Assembly (NCBI RefSeq): GCF_010731655.1
Contig: NZ_AP022619.1
Location: 1,240,001 to 1,304,000, forward strand
Length of the DNA: 64,000 nt
Source of the DNA: Mycobacterium paraseoulense
Lineage (GTDB): Bacteria; Actinomycetota; Actinomycetes; Mycobacteriales; Mycobacteriaceae
Direction: 5' to 3'
Part shown: one piece after another, positions 50,110-59,222 of the stretch
Numbering within the stretch: position 1 is the stretch's first letter
How the letters are laid out: every line of letters starts with the position of its first letter
Notes under the pieces: generated by a model
What the model was told of the DNA's origin: nothing
What the model saw: the letters and a program-made list of their open reading frames with translations, nothing else
Database searches by the model: none
Translations under genes and position numbers: made by a program

Positions 50110-50847
50110 TCAACCCGCGGCGGTTTCGGGGATCCGCGCTGCCTCGCCGGTCGATCCGTGACCGTTCGAGCCGTTGCGATTTTCCTTGAGGCTGGCCGCG
50201 TAGATGTCCACGTACTCCTGGCCGGAAAGCCCCATCAGCTCGTAGATCACCTCGTCGGTGACGGCCCGCTCGATGAAACGGTTGCCGGCCAGCCCTTCGA
50301 AACGGGAGAAGTCCATCGGCTTGCCGAAGCGAACGGTGACCCGCCCGAAGCGCAGCATGTTGGTGCCGGGCGGGTTGACGACGTTGGTACCGATCATCGC
50401 CACCGGGATCACCGGCACCCCGGTGTGCAGGGCCAGCCGCGCCAGGCCGGTCTTGCCCTTGTACAGCCGGCCGTCCGGCGAACGGGTGCCTTCGGGGTAC
50501 ATCCCCAGCAGCTTGCCCGCCGACAGCAGCCTTTCGGCGGTGGTCAGCGCGGCCTGCGCGCTGTCGGCGTCGGTGCGGTCGATCGGAACCTGGCCCACCG
50601 CGGTGAAGAACCAGCGCTGGAACCAACCCTTCAGGCCGGTTCCGGTGAAGTACTCCGCTTTGGCCAGGAAGGTGATCCGGCGACGCACCACCAACGGCAG
50701 ATAGAAGCTGTCCATCACCGCGAGGTGGTTACTGGCCAAGATCGCCGGGCCGGAACTCGGAATGTGTTCCAGCCCTTCGACTTTTGGCCGACCGAGCAGG
50801 TACAGCAGCGGGCCGAGCAGTACGTACTTGAATAGCCAGTACCACAT
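50110..50847 (-). CDS. 1-acylglycerol-3-phosphate acyltransferase-like protein (PlsC family, Rv2182c type)
   Basis: 245 residues. Acyltransferase motif I SNHLAVMD (HX4D), motif II region GWFQRWFFTAVGQVPIDR, motif III GMYPEGTRSPDGRL and motif IV VPVIPVAMIGT. N-terminal hydrophobic region WYWLFKYVLLGPLLYLLG anchors it to the membrane. It would acylate lysophosphatidic acid for phospholipid synthesis. ATG 50847 follows GAGAGGG. TACAGT about 45 nt upstream is a candidate -10 (TSS near AGAAC). It converges on the mannosyltransferase gene. Confidence 0.92.
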   Translation of the reverse strand: MWYWLFKYVLLGPLLYLLGRPKVEGLEHIPSSGPAILASNHLAVMDSFYLPLVVRRRITFLAKAEYFTGTGLKGWFQRWFFTAVGQVPIDRTDADSAQAALTTAERLLSAGKLLGMYPEGTRSPDGRLYKGKTGLARLALHTGVPVIPVAMIGTNVVNPPGTNMLRFGRVTVRFGKPMDFSRFEGLAGNRFIERAVTDEVIYELMGLSGQEYVDIYAASLKENRNGSNGHGSTGEAARIPETAAG

Positions 50848-50931
50848 GGCCCGCCCTCTCGCCCGCCCGCCGGTGTTCTGCGCCAACTGTACCCATCGCA
50901 TGCGCAAGGGACCACCTTCGACGCAGCCGGC

Positions 50932-51312
50932 TCACTCCTCGACGGTGACGGGGATGGGCTGGTAGCGGGTTCTGGTCGCGGCGTCGGGAGCCTCCGCCTC
51001 GGTCGCGCCATCGCCGGGCGGACCGTCGGGCGGGGGTTTCGCCGCGCCGTTCATGTCGTCGAGCATCGCGCGGACCACCTCGAGCAGCGCGATGCTGTGG
51101 TCGGCGATCACGGTGATCAGGGGGTGCTGATCGCCGGTCGCCAAGGCGGCCAACGCGCACACCGGACACCACACCTGCTGACACTTGCCGGTCCCCACGC
51201 CCCGGCCCGCCGTCAGCGCGGCGGCCGTCCGCATCGCCGGGTCGATCCCATCCAGGATCGCCTGGGCGAGCCTGCGCAGCTCCGGACCAATTTCGGGATG
51301 AGCCCCGCTCAC
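50932..51312 (-). CDS. Conserved hypothetical protein (Rv2183c type)
   Basis: 126 residues. N-terminal helix PELRRLAQAILDGIDPAMR, then VWCPVCALAALATGDQHPLITVIADHSIALLEVVRAMLDDM with a CxxC pair and an HP(L/I) stretch that could hold a metal, ending in a Pro/Gly/Ala-rich tail. Function unknown. GTG 51312 overlaps the stop of the ArsA-like gene (GTGA), so it is translated with it; a regulatory or accessory role to that ATPase is possible. Confidence 0.85.
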   Translation of the reverse strand: MSGAHPEIGPELRRLAQAILDGIDPAMRTAAALTAGRGVGTGKCQQVWCPVCALAALATGDQHPLITVIADHSIALLEVVRAMLDDMNGAAKPPPDGPPGDGATEAEAPDAATRTRYQPIPVTVEE

Positions 51313-52559
51313 TTAGGCCACACCTCCGGGTCTGGTCGAAAACGTACAGTCAGCTCGGTACCCCGCAGGTGCGCGTCCAGCACCGTGCACCGCCGGAGCA
51401 CGGACGCCAACCGCACCCTGCGCCGCAATCCGCCCGCGCTGATGATCAGGTCATCGTCGACGCGCCCCAGCGTCAGCCCCGACGGATCGAGTTGCGGCAA
51501 CGCTAGCCGCATTCGGTAAATGGAGCCAAGTCCCGTTCCGGATTCGAGGTCCACCGTCGGACGGAGCGGACCCGGCGGCGCCGTTCCGCCCCGGCGCCGC
51601 GCGCTGTCGAGCAAAGCGCCCAGCGCCTTGGGGCCGATCGGCTCCCCGGATAGGTGCGGGGTCATCACCAGGGCCACCTCACCAATGGTCGCGTCGAGCT
51701 CGTCGAGAACACCACGTTGTTCGGAAATGCGTTCGGCGTACCAATAGAACGCGGGGTGCTCGGGCAGGTTGCGGTATTCGTAGGACTCGTCCTCGGACAG
51801 CACCTGATTGACGATGAGTTCCTCGACGCGCACACCCATCAACGCCAGCGAGCCCAGCGTCCGGGCCGCTTCGGCGGCGACCACCCGCTCGGGCGTCAAA
51901 ACCAAATGCGCACTGACCAATTCGCCGTCGGTCAGCAGGTCGCTGAGCGCCTCCACGCTGGCGCTGACGCGCTCCAGCAGCTCCACCACCGCCGCCGACC
52001 GGGTGTCGTCGGCGCTGACCGACAGCCGGCGATGACGCGGCCAGGCGCGCTCGACGTAGAGCCCGAAGGTGGCGGGCAGGGTCAGCATGCGCAGCGCGTC
52101 GGCCGTCGACGCGCAGTCGACGACGATGCGATCCCAGCGCCCGGACACCGCCAGCTCACCGACGGCGTGCAGCCCGAGCACCTCCTGAACGCCCGGCAAC
52201 GCCGAAAGTTCTTCGGGCGCAATGGTACTCAGCTCGGAATCGATGAACCGCCGATCCAGTGTGTCCACCACATGGCGCCAGCGGGCCTCGAGCAGGGCCA
52301 ACGTGTCCAACGCCAGCGCGTCGAGAAAGCCGCCGCCGGCCTGCGCGTCATCGGCGAGGACGCGGACCAGTTCACCCTGGCTCGGCGGGACCGGGACACC
52401 GAGCACGTCGCCGAGTGAGTGCGCCTGGTCCGTGGACACCACCAGCACCCGCTGCCCCGCACCCGCGGCGCCGACCGCGGTGGCACATGCCAGCGTGGAC
52501 TTTCCTACCCCACCCTTGCCAACGAAGAGACTGATCCGTGCCGGGGAGGGCGCCCGCAA
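51309..52559 (-). CDS. ArsA/Get3-like ATPase (Rv2184c type)
   Basis: About 416 residues from TTG 52559. Deviant Walker A ISLFVGKGGVGKSTLACATA at the N-terminus, switch-like VSTDQAHSLGDVLG (D-x-A-H-S typical of ArsA), IVVDCASTADALRML (Walker B/switch II), and LIVNQVL. The C-terminal third (PTVDLESGTGLGSIYRMRLALPQLDPSGL...) is a separate beta-rich domain seen in actinobacterial members. It lacks the arsenite Cys pattern I would need to call arsenic transport, so it may chaperone membrane proteins or serve an unknown role. The start is unclear: in-frame CTG 52577 overlaps the upstream stop as CTGA; no ATG or GTG is suitably placed. Confidence 0.88.
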   Translation of the reverse strand: MRAPSPARISLFVGKGGVGKSTLACATAVGAAGAGQRVLVVSTDQAHSLGDVLGVPVPPSQGELVRVLADDAQAGGGFLDALALDTLALLEARWRHVVDTLDRRFIDSELSTIAPEELSALPGVQEVLGLHAVGELAVSGRWDRIVVDCASTADALRMLTLPATFGLYVERAWPRHRRLSVSADDTRSAAVVELLERVSASVEALSDLLTDGELVSAHLVLTPERVVAAEAARTLGSLALMGVRVEELIVNQVLSEDESYEYRNLPEHPAFYWYAERISEQRGVLDELDATIGEVALVMTPHLSGEPIGPKALGALLDSARRRGGTAPPGPLRPTVDLESGTGLGSIYRMRLALPQLDPSGLTLGRVDDDLIISAGGLRRRVRLASVLRRCTVLDAHLRGTELTVRFRPDPEVWPK

Positions 52560-52573
52560 TTCGCTGGACTCAC

Positions 52574-53008
52574 TCAGCCCTCGACTCGTTTCTTCAGATC
52601 CTTCAACGCGGTGTCGGTCAACCGGCGCTCGGCCTTGCGCTTGAGCAGTCCGATCATCGGGACGGCGAGATCGACCGACAGCTCGTAGGTGACCTCGGTG
52701 CCAGATCCCTTGGGGGACAATCGATATGTGCCCTCCAGCGAACGCAGCAGCGAGCTGGACACCAGTGACCAACTGACCGATTGCCGGTCCTTGGGCCACT
52801 CGTAGGACATCACCAACGTGTCCTTGAGGACGGCGGCGTCCAGCACCACCCGCGCGACCTTGGGGTAGCCGTCGGCGTCCTTCTCCTTGACCTCGGCTTC
52901 GCGGTACTCCGAGATCCACTGCGGGTAGGAATCGATATCCGCGATGACGCCCATCACCGTGCCCGGGTCGGCGTCGATGTAGATGGTTTGCGACGTCTTC
53001 TCCGCCAC
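52574..53008 (-). CDS. SRPBCC/START-like protein (Rv2185c TB16.3 type)
   Basis: 144 residues, identical in length to the M. tuberculosis TB16.3. Helix-grip fold: KTSQTIYIDADPGTVMGVIADIDSYPQWISEYREAEV, SYEWPKDRQSVSWSLVSSS, GTYRLSPKGSGTEVTYELSVDLAVPM and the long C-terminal helix. Such proteins bind hydrophobic ligands or act as cyclases/aromatases (Polyketide_cyc2). GTG 53008 with AGAGGG about 9 nt upstream. Followed by the ArsA-like ATPase. Confidence 0.92.
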   Translation of the reverse strand: MAEKTSQTIYIDADPGTVMGVIADIDSYPQWISEYREAEVKEKDADGYPKVARVVLDAAVLKDTLVMSYEWPKDRQSVSWSLVSSSLLRSLEGTYRLSPKGSGTEVTYELSVDLAVPMIGLLKRKAERRLTDTALKDLKKRVEG

Positions 53009-53123
53009 CTGGTGCTGCCCTCTCTCCCGCTGGCGGTCGACACCGCCGGCGGGGAAACTACCGTGCGGGTCCAGCCCCCGGGCCTCCGGTCCGAAACGGT
53101 ACTCTTCCCGCAACCTGACCCGG

Positions 53124-53513
53124 CTAAACTACCGGAGAAACTCCGACCGGACGTGTGCGTTCCAGTGTCGTCTTGACCTCGAAGGCCATTTTCTTGCCCG
53201 CCACCCGACGGCGGTGCGTCATTTTCGCGAGATTGAGCTTGGCCAGCTGCCAGGCGGCCACCCCCGTCGGTTCGGCGTGCAGGAAATAGTGCAACACCAC
53301 CCCGTCCAGCGACGGCTCCAGCCAGATCTCCATGGTGCCGGTCAACGCACCGGTGACCGCCCACCGGATGCCCTTGTCGGCGCGATCCTCGATGACCTGC
53401 AACCGCAGGTCGGGCCACCAGCGACGCCAGCACGACCGATCCGCGACCGCGGCACCGACCCGCGCGCCGTCGGCGGCGATGAACGTCTCGTCCGCGATCT
53501 GGATGCTGTTCAC
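53124..53513 (-). CDS. SRPBCC-like conserved protein (Rv2186c type)
   Basis: 129 residues. [42 protein letters not shown] resembles the first half of a START/SRPBCC domain, followed by [34 protein letters not shown] and a basic C-terminal helix ([18 protein letters not shown]). Ligand unknown. Start GTG 53513 gives the M. tuberculosis length. GTG 53516 is adjacent. A pair of START-like genes before the ArsA-like ATPase and opposite fadD15 suggests lipid handling. Confidence 0.87.
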   Translation of the reverse strand: MNSIQIADETFIAADGARVGAAVADRSCWRRWWPDLRLQVIEDRADKGIRWAVTGALTGTMEIWLEPSLDGVVLHYFLHAEPTGVAAWQLAKLNLAKMTHRRRVAGKKMAFEVKTTLERTRPVGVSPVV

Positions 53514-53679
53514 CACCCCAGCTTCACACACCGATCCCGATGGCCACGCCGAGGGCGGCCGGCAATGCGGGCCCCGGACGGCAGAGTGCCACCGTTCCTG
53601 CGCGAATGCGCGGATTAGGCTGGACGACAACAAGCCGTCCCCCCCGGAACGTCACCCAAGCCAAACGAGGTCAGTAAGA

Positions 53680-55482
53680 GTGCGTGAGTACAGTGTCCCC
53701 GCCCGCTTCTCCGTCGGCGAGCACGACAACATCGCGGCCATGGTCTTCGACCACGAGCGCGAGGACCCCAGCTTCGGCATCTTCCGGCGTCTGGTCGACG
53801 GCGAGTGGACCGACGTCACCTGCGCGCAGGTCGCCAGTCAAGTGCGCTCCGCGGCGCTGGGCCTGATCGCGCTCGGGGTCCAGGCCGGCGACCGGGTGTC
53901 CATCTTCTCGGCCACCCGCTACGAGTGGGCGATCATCGACCTGGCGATCCTGTCGGTGGGCGCGGTCACCGTGCCGATCTACGAGACGTCGTCGGCCGAG
54001 CAGGTGCGTTGGGTGCTGCAGGACTCCGAGGTGGTGCTGGCCTTCGCCGAAACCGACGCGCACGCGGCGATGGTCACCGAGCTGACCGCCGAACTGCCGG
54101 CGCTGCGCCGCGTGCTGCACATCGACGGCTCGGGCCCCAAGGCGCTCGATCAGCTCGACGAGGCGGGCGCGTCGGTCGAGCCGGCCGAACTCACCGCCCG
54201 CCAGCAGGCGCTGCGCTCCGACGACCCGGCGACACTCATCTACACCTCGGGGACCACCGGACGACCCAAGGGCTGCCAGCTCACCCATGCCAACCTGCTG
54301 TACGAGACCCGCGGCGCCAAGGAGTGCCTGCCGACCCTGCTCGATGAGGGGCAGCGGCTGCTGATCTTCCTGCCGCTGGCCCACGTCCTGGCGCGCTCGC
54401 TGACGCTCTCGGCCTTCGCCAACAAGGTGACCGTCGGGTTCACCAGCGACATCAAGAACCTGCTGCCCATGTTCGCGGTGTTCAAGCCGACGGTGGTGGT
54501 GTCGGTGCCGCGGGTGTTCGAGAAGGTCTACAACACCGCCGAGCAGAACGCGGTCAACGACGGCAAGGGGCGGATCTTCGCGGCCGCCGTGCAAACCGCG
54601 GTCGACTGGAGCCAGGCGCGGGACCGCGGGCGGACGGGGCTGGTGCTGCGCGCCAAGCATGCGTTGTTCGACCGGCTGGTGTACCACAAGCTGCGTGCCG
54701 CGCTGGGCGGTGAATGCCACGCGTCCGTGTCGGGTGGCGCACCGCTGGGCGCACGGCTGGGCCATTTCTACCGGGGGGTGGGCCTGACGATCCACGAGGG
54801 CTACGGCCTGACGGAGACCAGCTCGGCGATCACCGTCAACCAGGTCGGCAACGTCAGGATCGGCACGGTCGGAACGTTGTTGCCGGGCAACAGCATGCGC
54901 ATCGCCGAGGACGGCGAGCTGCTGGTGCGCGGCGGCGTCGTGTTCAGCGGCTACTGGCACAACGAGCAGGCCACCAACGACGCGTTCACCGACGGCTGGT
55001 TCAAGACGGGCGACCTCGGCACGCTCGACGAGGACGGCTTCCTGAAGATCACCGGCCGCAAGAAGGAGATCATCGTCACCGCCGGGGGCAAGAACGTCGC
55101 CCCGGCCGTGCTCGAGGACCAGCTGCGCGCGCACGCGCTGATCAGCCAGGCCATGGTGGTGGGCGACGCCAAGCCGTTCATCGGCGCGCTGATCACCATC
55201 GATCCGGAGGCGTTCGGCGCCTGGAAGGAACGCAACCACAAGGCGGCCGGCGCCTCGGTGGCCGACCTGGCCAACGACCCGGACCTGGTCGCCGAGGTGG
55301 ACGCCGCGGTCAAGCACGCCAACCAGGCGGTGTCGCACGCCGAGTCGATCCGCAAGTTCCGCATCCTGCCGGTCGACTTCACCGAGGACACCGGTGAGCT
55401 GACGCCGACGATGAAGGTCAAGCGCAACGTCGTCGCAGAGAAGTTCGCCTCCGACATCGACTCGATCTACGAAAAGGAGTAG
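53680..55482 (+). CDS. fadD15: Long-chain fatty-acyl-CoA synthetase FadD15
   Basis: 600 residues, same length as M. tuberculosis FadD15. AMP-forming enzyme: P-loop [19 protein letters not shown]4-A5 motif [20 protein letters not shown], and the hinge/A8 [21 protein letters not shown]. It activates fatty acids to acyl-CoA and resembles the LCFA synthetases without a cleaved anchor. GTG 53680 with GAGG 9 nt upstream. Region upstream has TAGGCT near 53613 as a possible -10 with a leader of about 50 nt. Confidence 0.95.
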   Translation: MREYSVPARFSVGEHDNIAAMVFDHEREDPSFGIFRRLVDGEWTDVTCAQVASQVRSAALGLIALGVQAGDRVSIFSATRYEWAIIDLAILSVGAVTVPIYETSSAEQVRWVLQDSEVVLAFAETDAHAAMVTELTAELPALRRVLHIDGSGPKALDQLDEAGASVEPAELTARQQALRSDDPATLIYTSGTTGRPKGCQLTHANLLYETRGAKECLPTLLDEGQRLLIFLPLAHVLARSLTLSAFANKVTVGFTSDIKNLLPMFAVFKPTVVVSVPRVFEKVYNTAEQNAVNDGKGRIFAAAVQTAVDWSQARDRGRTGLVLRAKHALFDRLVYHKLRAALGGECHASVSGGAPLGARLGHFYRGVGLTIHEGYGLTETSSAITVNQVGNVRIGTVGTLLPGNSMRIAEDGELLVRGGVVFSGYWHNEQATNDAFTDGWFKTGDLGTLDEDGFLKITGRKKEIIVTAGGKNVAPAVLEDQLRAHALISQAMVVGDAKPFIGALITIDPEAFGAWKERNHKAAGASVADLANDPDLVAEVDAAVKHANQAVSHAESIRKFRILPVDFTEDTGELTPTMKVKRNVVAEKFASDIDSIYEKE

Positions 55483-55506
55483 CGGGCCTGTCGTGAGTCG
55501 CCGGGC

Positions 55507-55532
55507 GTGACGCGGGGCCGTCCGAGCGTCAC
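55507..55532. terminator. Inverted repeat between convergent fadD15 and pimB
   Basis: GTGACGC and GCGTCAC (7-bp perfect stem, 12-nt loop) in the 71-bp convergent gap. No U-tract. Possible bidirectional terminator, weak. Confidence 0.35.
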
Positions 55533-55553
55533 ACCAGCGCGTCGCTCGAGCCG

Positions 55554-56696
55554 TCAGGCGCGCAGAAGCTCGGCGAGCCGCGCCGCCAGCGTGTCCCACC
55601 GCCAGTGGGCCATCACCCACTCGCGCCCGGCCGCGCCCATGGCCGCGGCGCGGTCGCGGTCGCCGAGCAGCCCGGCGACGGCGTCGGCGATTGCGGTCAG
55701 CGAACGCCCGTCGACCACCAACCCAGTCTTGTTGTGCTGCACGGCTTCCGGCGCTCCGCCGGAGTCGCCGGCGACCACCGGCTTGCCCGTCGCGGACGCC
55801 TCGAGGAAGACGATGCCCAGGCCCTCGACGTCCATGCCGGCGCCGCGGGTGCGGCAGGGCATCGCGAAGACGTCGGCCAGCGCATGGTGCGCCGGCAGTT
55901 CGGCGGCCAGCACGCCCCCGGTGAACGTCACGTGCTCTTCCACCCCGCAATCGCGGGCCAGCTTGCGCAGCGAGTCCAGGTAGGGACCGCCGCCGACGAT
56001 GACCAGGGCGGCCCCGTCGACGCGTTGCCGGATCGACGGCATGGCCCTGATCAACATGTCCTGGCCCTTGCGCGGTACCAGGCGGGACACGCACACGACC
56101 GTGGGCCGCTCACCCAGCCCATACCGGTCGCGCAGCCCGGCCCCGGCCGCCGGGTCGGGCCGGAACCTTTCGGTGTTCACCCCGGGCGGCAGGTATTCCA
56201 GCGAGGCGTGGGGTCCGAACGCCGGCGCGAACCGGCCGCGGGTGTAGCGGCTGACGAACGTGACGACGTCCGTGGTGTCGCCGATGCGGCGCAGCACCGA
56301 GCGGGCGACCGGCAGCATCGACCAGCCGACTTCGTGCCCGTGCGTGCTGGCCACCACCCGGCCCGCCCCGGCCTGCCGGGCCCGCGACGCCAGCAGCGCC
56401 AGCGGCGCGGCCGCGCCGAACCAGACGGTGTCGATGTCGTCGGCGGCGATCAGCCGGCGCATGCGGGCGTCCACCGCCGGGCCGGGCAGCATCAGGGTGC
56501 CGGGATGGCGGACCACCCGGTAACCGGCCGCCTCGGCCGAGGCGTCGAAGGCGTCGGCGCCCTTCCATTGCGGCGCGTACACCGTCACCGAATGCAGCCG
56601 GGCGTCGACCAGCCGACCGACGAAGTCGCTCAGGTAGGACTGGATGCCGCCCGGCCGGGGCGGAAAGTCGTTGGTTACCAGCAGGACCCGACTCAC
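55554..56696 (-). CDS. pimB: Phosphatidylinositol mannosyltransferase PimB (GT4)
   Basis: 380 residues, GT-B retaining enzyme that adds the second mannose (from GDP-Man) to PIM1 (Rv2188c, formerly PimB'). N-terminal NDFPPRPGGIQSYL loop, SRLVPRKGQDMLI, VGGGPYLDSLR, FTGGVLAAELPAHHALADVFAMP and the nucleotide-sugar E-x7-E motif EGLGIVFLEASATGKPVV followed by GDSGGAPE. Start GTG 56696 lies 6 nt after TAGCCT, so leaderless. That -10 is inside a 16-bp palindrome (56700-56715). Confidence 0.94.
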   Translation of the reverse strand: MSRVLLVTNDFPPRPGGIQSYLSDFVGRLVDARLHSVTVYAPQWKGADAFDASAEAAGYRVVRHPGTLMLPGPAVDARMRRLIAADDIDTVWFGAAAPLALLASRARQAGAGRVVASTHGHEVGWSMLPVARSVLRRIGDTTDVVTFVSRYTRGRFAPAFGPHASLEYLPPGVNTERFRPDPAAGAGLRDRYGLGERPTVVCVSRLVPRKGQDMLIRAMPSIRQRVDGAALVIVGGGPYLDSLRKLARDCGVEEHVTFTGGVLAAELPAHHALADVFAMPCRTRGAGMDVEGLGIVFLEASATGKPVVAGDSGGAPEAVQHNKTGLVVDGRSLTAIADAVAGLLGDRDRAAAMGAAGREWVMAHWRWDTLAARLAELLRA

Positions 56697-56699
56697 TGC

Positions 56700-56715
56700 G
56701 TCAGGCTAGCCTGAC
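56700..56715. promoter_or_regulatory. 16-bp perfect palindrome over the pimB -10
   Basis: GTCAGGCTAGCCTGAC reads the same on both strands. On the minus strand its TAGCCT (56703-56708) is the predicted -10 of leaderless pimB. A dimeric regulator bound here would block the promoter. It also lies after the stop of the metallopeptidase gene (56745), so an RNA hairpin/terminator role is possible instead. Confidence 0.55.
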
Positions 56716-56744
56716 GGTGCGCGAGGACCGTGGGAGGGCGTGGC

Positions 56745-57668
56745 TCACCCCGGGTGGGCGAGCCACGCGTGCCAGCGCACGAGCAGCCCGGGTGAGTCGG
56801 TGGCCAGGACGTCGTGCACGGCCGAGGGGACGTCGGTGCGCCCGACACCACAGACGGCCAGGTACAGGTCGTGCAGCTTGGCCGGCCCGTAGGTGTCCGC
56901 GACGAAACGCGCGAACCACCACGCGCGGTCGTATGCCAGCGAGCGCTGCGGCCCGGGTCCGTCCAGTTCGGCGTCCGAAGGCAGCGTCAGCGGTACCGGC
57001 AGCGCGTCGGCGGGCACCGGGGCCGGGGGCCGGGCGACGAAATCGGCCACCCCTTCGGTCAGCCACTGGGGCGCGTCCGGGGCGGTGTCCACGCGGGCCG
57101 CGTAGTGAAAAAGCTCGTGGGTCAACACGATTCGTAGCGCCTCCGCGGTCATGTTGGCCGCTCCCGGCGCGAACACGATCCGCTGACCGGCGGCCACCCG
57201 GTGCGCGGGGTCGACGCGGTCGACGACCGTCACGGCCGCGATGTCGGCCCATTGCGCCGCCGGTCCCCCGCCCGCGGCGGCGCGGAACTCCTCGTTCGTG
57301 CGGGTCGCGACCACCGAGATGTCGCGTGACCAATCGACGCCCCAGAAAGCCTCGACCGCGGTGATCGCGGCGCCGATCCCGGACGCCACCCGGGACAGCA
57401 GCCGGTCACCGGCCGGACCGCCGAGGGCGGTCAGCCGGACGGTGCGGTCGCCCACGTTCAGCGACTTCGTCGCGGGACTGATCTGGCCGTGTGGGGGGGT
57501 GACCAGTTGCGCGGGCCGTATCCCGATACCGCGTTCGGCTTCGAGCGGCACGGCGGCCGCCACGACGAGCTCGACGGCGAACACCCAGCCAAGCAGCACC
57601 GCGAGCCGGCGGCGACGCCGGCCGGGGCCGCTAGTAGCGGCGGGCGTCGTGGACCGGGCCTGCGGCAT
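56745..57668 (-). CDS. Membrane-anchored zinc metallopeptidase-like protein (Rv2189c type)
   Basis: 307 residues. N-terminal Arg-rich cytosolic tail and a single hydrophobic helix (LAVLLGWVFAVELVVAAAV) place the rest outside the membrane. A gluzincin motif LTHELFHYAAR (HExxH) is followed about 18 residues later by WLTEGVADFVA, whose Glu would be the third ligand, as in peptidase MA-like families. The substrate is unknown; location between pimB and ripC suggests the cell envelope. The ATG lies 38 bp inside ripC, so the two are cotranslated. It is longer than the M. tuberculosis annotation (about 257), mainly at the N-terminus. Confidence 0.87.
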   Translation of the reverse strand: MPQARSTTPAATSGPGRRRRRLAVLLGWVFAVELVVAAAVPLEAERGIGIRPAQLVTPPHGQISPATKSLNVGDRTVRLTALGGPAGDRLLSRVASGIGAAITAVEAFWGVDWSRDISVVATRTNEEFRAAAGGGPAAQWADIAAVTVVDRVDPAHRVAAGQRIVFAPGAANMTAEALRIVLTHELFHYAARVDTAPDAPQWLTEGVADFVARPPAPVPADALPVPLTLPSDAELDGPGPQRSLAYDRAWWFARFVADTYGPAKLHDLYLAVCGVGRTDVPSAVHDVLATDSPGLLVRWHAWLAHPG

Positions 57669-58782
57669 TCATCGGCACCACCCGCACCGGCTGGCCGTAG
57701 GTGGAGGAATGGATCACCATGCCGTCACCGACGTAGAGGCCGCTGTGTGACGCGTCGTTATAGAAGGTGATCACGTCCCCGGGCTGCAGGTCCGACAGCG
57801 ACACCGGTTGGCCGCCCACGGCCTGCGCCTGGCTGGAGTGCGGCAGCGAAATGCCGGCCTGCTGGAACGCCCACATGACCAGCCCGGAGCAGTCGAACCC
57901 GCCGGGCGCGGCGCCGCCCCACACGTAGGGCGAACCGACCTGGGTCAGCGCCGCCTGCACGACGGTCGCACGGTCACCGCCGCCGAACGGGCCGCCGAAC
58001 GGGCCGGGCATTCCGCCGGGCGGCGGCGCCTCACCGGGTGCCTGCCCCGCTGGCGGCGGCGCGCCGGGCGGCGCGGCCTCCGGCGCGGGCGCGCCCGGTG
58101 CCGGGAGACCGGCCGGGACGGTACCCGGATCGGCGAGCGCGGTGCGCTGCTCGGGCGACAGGGCGACGTACTGCGACTTGACGACCGCGATCTGCACCTG
58201 CAGCTGACTTTGCTTGGACTGCAGGCTGGCCCGTACCGCCGCGGCCTGCTCGGCCGCGCTCTTCGCGTCGGCCGCCGACTTGGCGGCCTCCCGCTCGGCC
58301 TTGGCGGCCTGCTCGCCGGCGGCCCGGAAGTTCGTCATCTGGTCGGCCATCTGCGTCGCCATCTGTCGCTGCATGGCCAGCTTGTCGATCAGCCCTTGCG
58401 GCGATCCCGCGGTCAACATGGCGGTCATGCCGTCGACGCGGCCGCCCATGTAGGTGGCGGCGGCGAGCTTGTTGACGGCGCTTTGGAAGGACGCCAAGCG
58501 GGCCTTGGCCGCATCGACGGCGGCCTGGGCGTCGTCGTGCTTCTTGTCCGCCGCGCGCTGGGCCGCCAGCTTGGCGTTGAGGTCCAGCTGCGCGCTGTGC
58601 ATCGCCTCGGTGGTCTGCTCGGCCTGACGGGACAACTGGTTGAGCTTCGCCAGCGCGTCCTCGGCCGGGTCGGCCGACACGTGGGCGGCAAGGACACCGG
58701 ATAACAGGGTGAAGCCCGCTAGCGCCCCGATGGCAGATCGTGTGACGACACGCGCAAACGGGTATCTAGAGTCAAGCCTCAA
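57631..58782 (-). CDS. ripC: NlpC/P60 peptidoglycan endopeptidase RipC
   Basis: 383 residues. Signal peptide at the N-terminus (AIGALAGFTLLSGVLAAHVSA), a long coiled-coil domain at about 38-220 rich in Ala, Gln and Lys, a Pro/Ala/Gly linker and a C-terminal NlpC/P60 domain with catalytic Cys in GGFDCSGLVMWAF and His in ASHSGLYVGDG plus VIHSS. It cleaves the D-Glu-DAP bond; the coiled coil is the partner for FtsEX-type activation. Start TTG 58782 with AAGGAAG 7 nt upstream. The 185-bp region above (58783-58967) has no gene I can support but a GTAAC element near 58852. Confidence 0.95.
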   Translation of the reverse strand: MRLDSRYPFARVVTRSAIGALAGFTLLSGVLAAHVSADPAEDALAKLNQLSRQAEQTTEAMHSAQLDLNAKLAAQRAADKKHDDAQAAVDAAKARLASFQSAVNKLAAATYMGGRVDGMTAMLTAGSPQGLIDKLAMQRQMATQMADQMTNFRAAGEQAAKAEREAAKSAADAKSAAEQAAAVRASLQSKQSQLQVQIAVVKSQYVALSPEQRTALADPGTVPAGLPAPGAPAPEAAPPGAPPPAGQAPGEAPPPGGMPGPFGGPFGGGDRATVVQAALTQVGSPYVWGGAAPGGFDCSGLVMWAFQQAGISLPHSSQAQAVGGQPVSLSDLQPGDVITFYNDASHSGLYVGDGMVIHSSTYGQPVRVVPMNAAGPVHDARRY

Positions 58783-58967
58783 GATTTTGCTTCCTTAAAC
58801 GGCCATCGACGACCACGCGCGTCGTCGAGCTGGGTTTAGGTCTCAAACAGGTTACGAAACGATATCGACGTTTGTCCAAAGCGAGCGGTTAAGAAATTGG
58901 CAAGATTTCTGTCATTATCATGTGAACGACGCCGACCCCCTCGTAAACCTTTGGCACGCAAAGCATC

Positions 58968-59222
58968 TTAGGCGACGCCCGAATCGCGCTCGCGGCGGAT
59001 AGGCACTAGCCGTAATCGCGGTGCCAGGCCCGCATCGGCGAGTACCGCCAATGCAGCGCATTCGTCCTCCAACAAAGTTTGCGGAACCCCGAGTAACACG
59101 CTGACGACGCAATCGCGGCAACCCGGCCCCCGGACCGCGCAGTCGTCGCAGTCGATCACCACCGGCGCCCCCGCTTCCGGCACGGTCGCGCCGTTGCTGT
59201 CGGGTCCACTGCTTCGTGCCAT
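58968..59222 (-). CDS. Small Cys-rich conserved protein
   Basis: 84 residues. VVIDCDDCAVRGPGCRDCVVSVLLG contains CxxC, C and CxxC-like spacing (CDDC, GCRDC), which suggests a small zinc or iron-sulfur site; the remainder is helical (LLEDECAALAVLADAGL...) with a basic end. Similar short proteins occur in other actinobacteria; function unknown. GAGAGGA lies 11 nt before the ATG. On the opposite strand to the nuclease gene, with a divergent gap of 167 bp. Confidence 0.75.
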   Translation of the reverse strand: MARSSGPDSNGATVPEAGAPVVIDCDDCAVRGPGCRDCVVSVLLGVPQTLLEDECAALAVLADAGLAPRLRLVPIRRERDSGVA

